Part shown: piece by piece, positions 62,943 to 64,000 of the stretch
Position numbering within the stretch: the stretch's first letter is position 1
Layout of the letters: each line of letters starts with the position of its first letter
Assembly: GCA_029550925.1 (NCBI GenBank)
Contig: JAKPGL010000030.1
Location: 27,399 to 91,398 of the forward strand
DNA from: Planctomycetota bacterium
GTDB taxonomy: Bacteria > Planctomycetota > Planctomycetia > Pirellulales > Thermoguttaceae
Length of the DNA stretch: 64,000 nt
Reading direction: 5' to 3'
Notes under the pieces: generated by a model
Seen by the model: the letters and a program-made list of their open reading frames with translations, nothing else
The model's database searches: none
What the model was told of the DNA's origin: nothing
Made by a program: the position numbers and the translations under genes

Positions 62943-63120
62943 GCAACGCGCCGGCTAACAGCCGGCGGTACGAGCTGTCCAGGCTGAGCAATCGCCCTCT
63001 AACAGAGGGCGCTACATCGCCGACTTGACAGTCGGCGTTACGTAGCTTGGCCTGTCTAGGCTGAGTAGCTTAGCCTGTCTAGGCTGAGCAACGCGCCGGC
63101 TAACAGCCGGCGGTACGTAG
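62943..63120. repeat. Hairpin repeat array 3b: mixed hairpin units
   Basis: Continues array 3a with different stems: GCCGGCT-AAC-AGCCGGC (twice), CGCCCTCT-AAC-AGAGGGCG, GCCGACT-TGAC-AGTCGGC, and further AGCCTGTCTAGGCT units. Several stems are perfect, and their variants also occur in arrays 1 and 2. Confidence 0.85.
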
Positions 63121-63421
63121 CCTCTGCAAGACTGCTTTATCTGCCCTGTCCGAGGGTTCACACCCCCACTAAAGTATTTGCCCATGCCCTCCCCAAGGCC
63201 ATCTCCGTCTTTGTTTTTTTCTGCCAATTCTTTGACATTTTTCTTTGTCCTGATTACCATAAAAGCTGTTGACCAAGGGGGTTGGTATGGTCGGGGGCCC
63301 GCCTAGGATACAAAACCTGCCTTTCCCCCCCACATGCCAAACTCTGCGGGGAATCCTTTTGGCAAAGATAGCTTTCGGTTTATGGTCTCTATGGTTATCT
63401 CTTTTCGGGAAAGGGATTACC
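63121..63421. other. Upstream region of LamG gene
   Basis: About 300 bases with no gene. It holds TTTCGGGAAAGGGATTACC just before ATG 63422, a near copy of the ribosome-site region before ATG 63494. Confidence 0.4.
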
Positions 63422-63493
63422 ATGTTTCGGACCTTTATGCGACCAATCCGTTCTGGGGAATCTGTGGGGAACTGTTTCGGGAAAGGGTTTGCC

Positions 63494-64000
63494 ATGAGAA
63501 ACTATGTTCACGCTATGGTTGGGGTGGTCATGACGGCTGCGGTGCTACTGCTTGGGCCGGTAGCCCAGGCCGCTATGGTGGCCTACTGGAAATTCGACGG
63601 CGACTATCTGGATTCCAGCGGCAATGGCTATGATGGAACGCCGTACAATGGGCCCGGTTTTGCGACCGGGGTATCCGGCCAGGCCCTGCAACTTTCTTCC
63701 GGTTCCAGCCAGTATGTCTCCACGGGAACGGCCCTACAATTGGGCCTAACGGGCAACACGTTTACCGCGGTTGCCTGGGTCCGGCCCAACACCACTAGCG
63801 GCGACCGAACCATTTTCGGAACCGATACTACCGGCAATAACCAAGGCTTGCATCTAATCATTCGGAACGACCGGGCGCATTTCGGCTTCTATGGCAACGA
63901 CACTGGCGGGAATCGGACGATTCCAACCAACCAATGGACCCACCTAGTCTGGCAGTTTGACAATGGCCAGCAGCGGATCATTGTGGACGGCCGGCTGGAC
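63494..64000 (+). CDS. Secreted LamG/concanavalin-A-like protein, 3' truncated by window edge
   Basis: 169 codons to the window end, not in the ORF track because no stop is reached. The signal MVGVVMTAAVLLLGPVAQA is followed by the lectin fold: AMVAYWKFDGDYLDSSGNG, YDGTPYNGPGFATGVSGQAL, FTAVAWVRPNTTSGDRTIFG, LHLIIRNDRAHFGFYG and WTHLVWQFDNGQQRIIVDG. This N-terminal LamG pattern is common in planctomycete surface proteins, often with a PEP-CTERM anchor that cannot be seen here. GGGAAAGGG precedes the ATG. An in-frame ATG at 63422 with the same upstream sequence could add 24 residues. Confidence 0.75.
   Translation, partial: MRNYVHAMVGVVMTAAVLLLGPVAQAAMVAYWKFDGDYLDSSGNGYDGTPYNGPGFATGVSGQALQLSSGSSQYVSTGTALQLGLTGNTFTAVAWVRPNTTSGDRTIFGTDTTGNNQGLHLIIRNDRAHFGFYGNDTGGNRTIPTNQWTHLVWQFDNGQQRIIVDGRLD

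Noticed and set aside
62782-63120. Possible CRISPR array from regularly spaced repeats
   Set aside because: Units are head-to-tail with no unique spacers, the repeats are hairpin-rich and variable, and no cas genes are present.
1-64000. tRNA or rRNA genes, phage or defence islands
   Set aside because: I saw no cloverleaf-like segments, rRNA stretches, integrases, capsid genes or defence operons; small tRNAs could be missed without a scanning tool.

Overview
The window looks like a chromosomal segment of a GC-rich member of the Planctomycetota, possibly a thermophilic Pirellulales/Thermoguttaceae-type lineage; the fine placement is inference. The evidence is the gene mix: five Gfo/Idh/MocA oxidoreductases, four of them with twin-arginine leaders; two DUF1559 pseudopilin-like proteins; a DUF1080 hydrolase; a secreted TIM-barrel epimerase; a transthyretin-like lipoprotein; a PQQ-repeat giant; and a LamG secretory protein. 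No rRNA, tRNA, CRISPR array, prophage or intact insertion sequence was recognised.

Layout. 1-2283: 3' part of an EndoQ-UvrD-type helicase whose linker contains intergenic-type repeat DNA. 2520-14103: secreted sugar metabolism (sugar-isomerase-like protein, four Gfo/Idh/MocA proteins) with a CYTH phosphatase/cyclase, a nonsense-mutated hicA toxin relic, a DUF3754 membrane protein and many copies of a small inverted-repeat element. 14577-25769: HEAT-repeat protein, LarA-like racemase, a 1200-residue double flavoprotein, a phospholipase C/P1-nuclease-like protein, a cytosolic Gfo/Idh/MocA protein and a zinc-ribbon membrane protein. 25917-31795: two DUF1559 proteins, lipoproteins, a DUF1080 protein and a creatininase-family amidohydrolase. 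31961-36425: rsfS, argS, a helical secreted protein and a cyclic-nucleotide-binding protein.

36756-43845 (minus strand) is the metabolic centrepiece: a compact hdrC-hdrB-hdrA-mvhD-mvhG-mvhA cluster with several ATGA start/stop overlaps. It encodes a full cytosolic [NiFe]-hydrogenase/heterodisulfide-reductase-type flavin-bifurcating complex. All cysteine motifs I looked for are present, including both CCG motifs of HdrB, yet the disulfide substrate in a bacterium without methanogenic coenzymes is unknown. No hydrogenase maturation genes lie in the window.

44640-53825: deiminase-family protein, methyltransferase, a c-type-cytochrome-like secreted protein followed by a cyclophilin lipoprotein, then a three-gene ABC-2 export operon. 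53877-64000: the PQQ-repeat protein, a TIM-barrel epimerase, agmatine deiminase, a CDF metal transporter with three C-terminal cytoplasmic repeats, a cupin, and the start of a LamG protein.

Two repeat systems stand out. (1) A MITE-like family of about 150-215 bp with ends GTAACATTTTAGCCGAATGCA, at least five two-ended copies, two with matching 8-bp target duplications. (2) Three arrays of short hairpins around 59.0, 60.8 and 62.8-63.1 kb that bracket the agmatine deiminase gene and the CDF-cupin pair. Their stems differ by compensatory changes while a GTT/AAC loop recurs. The hairpin arrays and the Hdr-Mvh cluster are the best candidates for something under-described.
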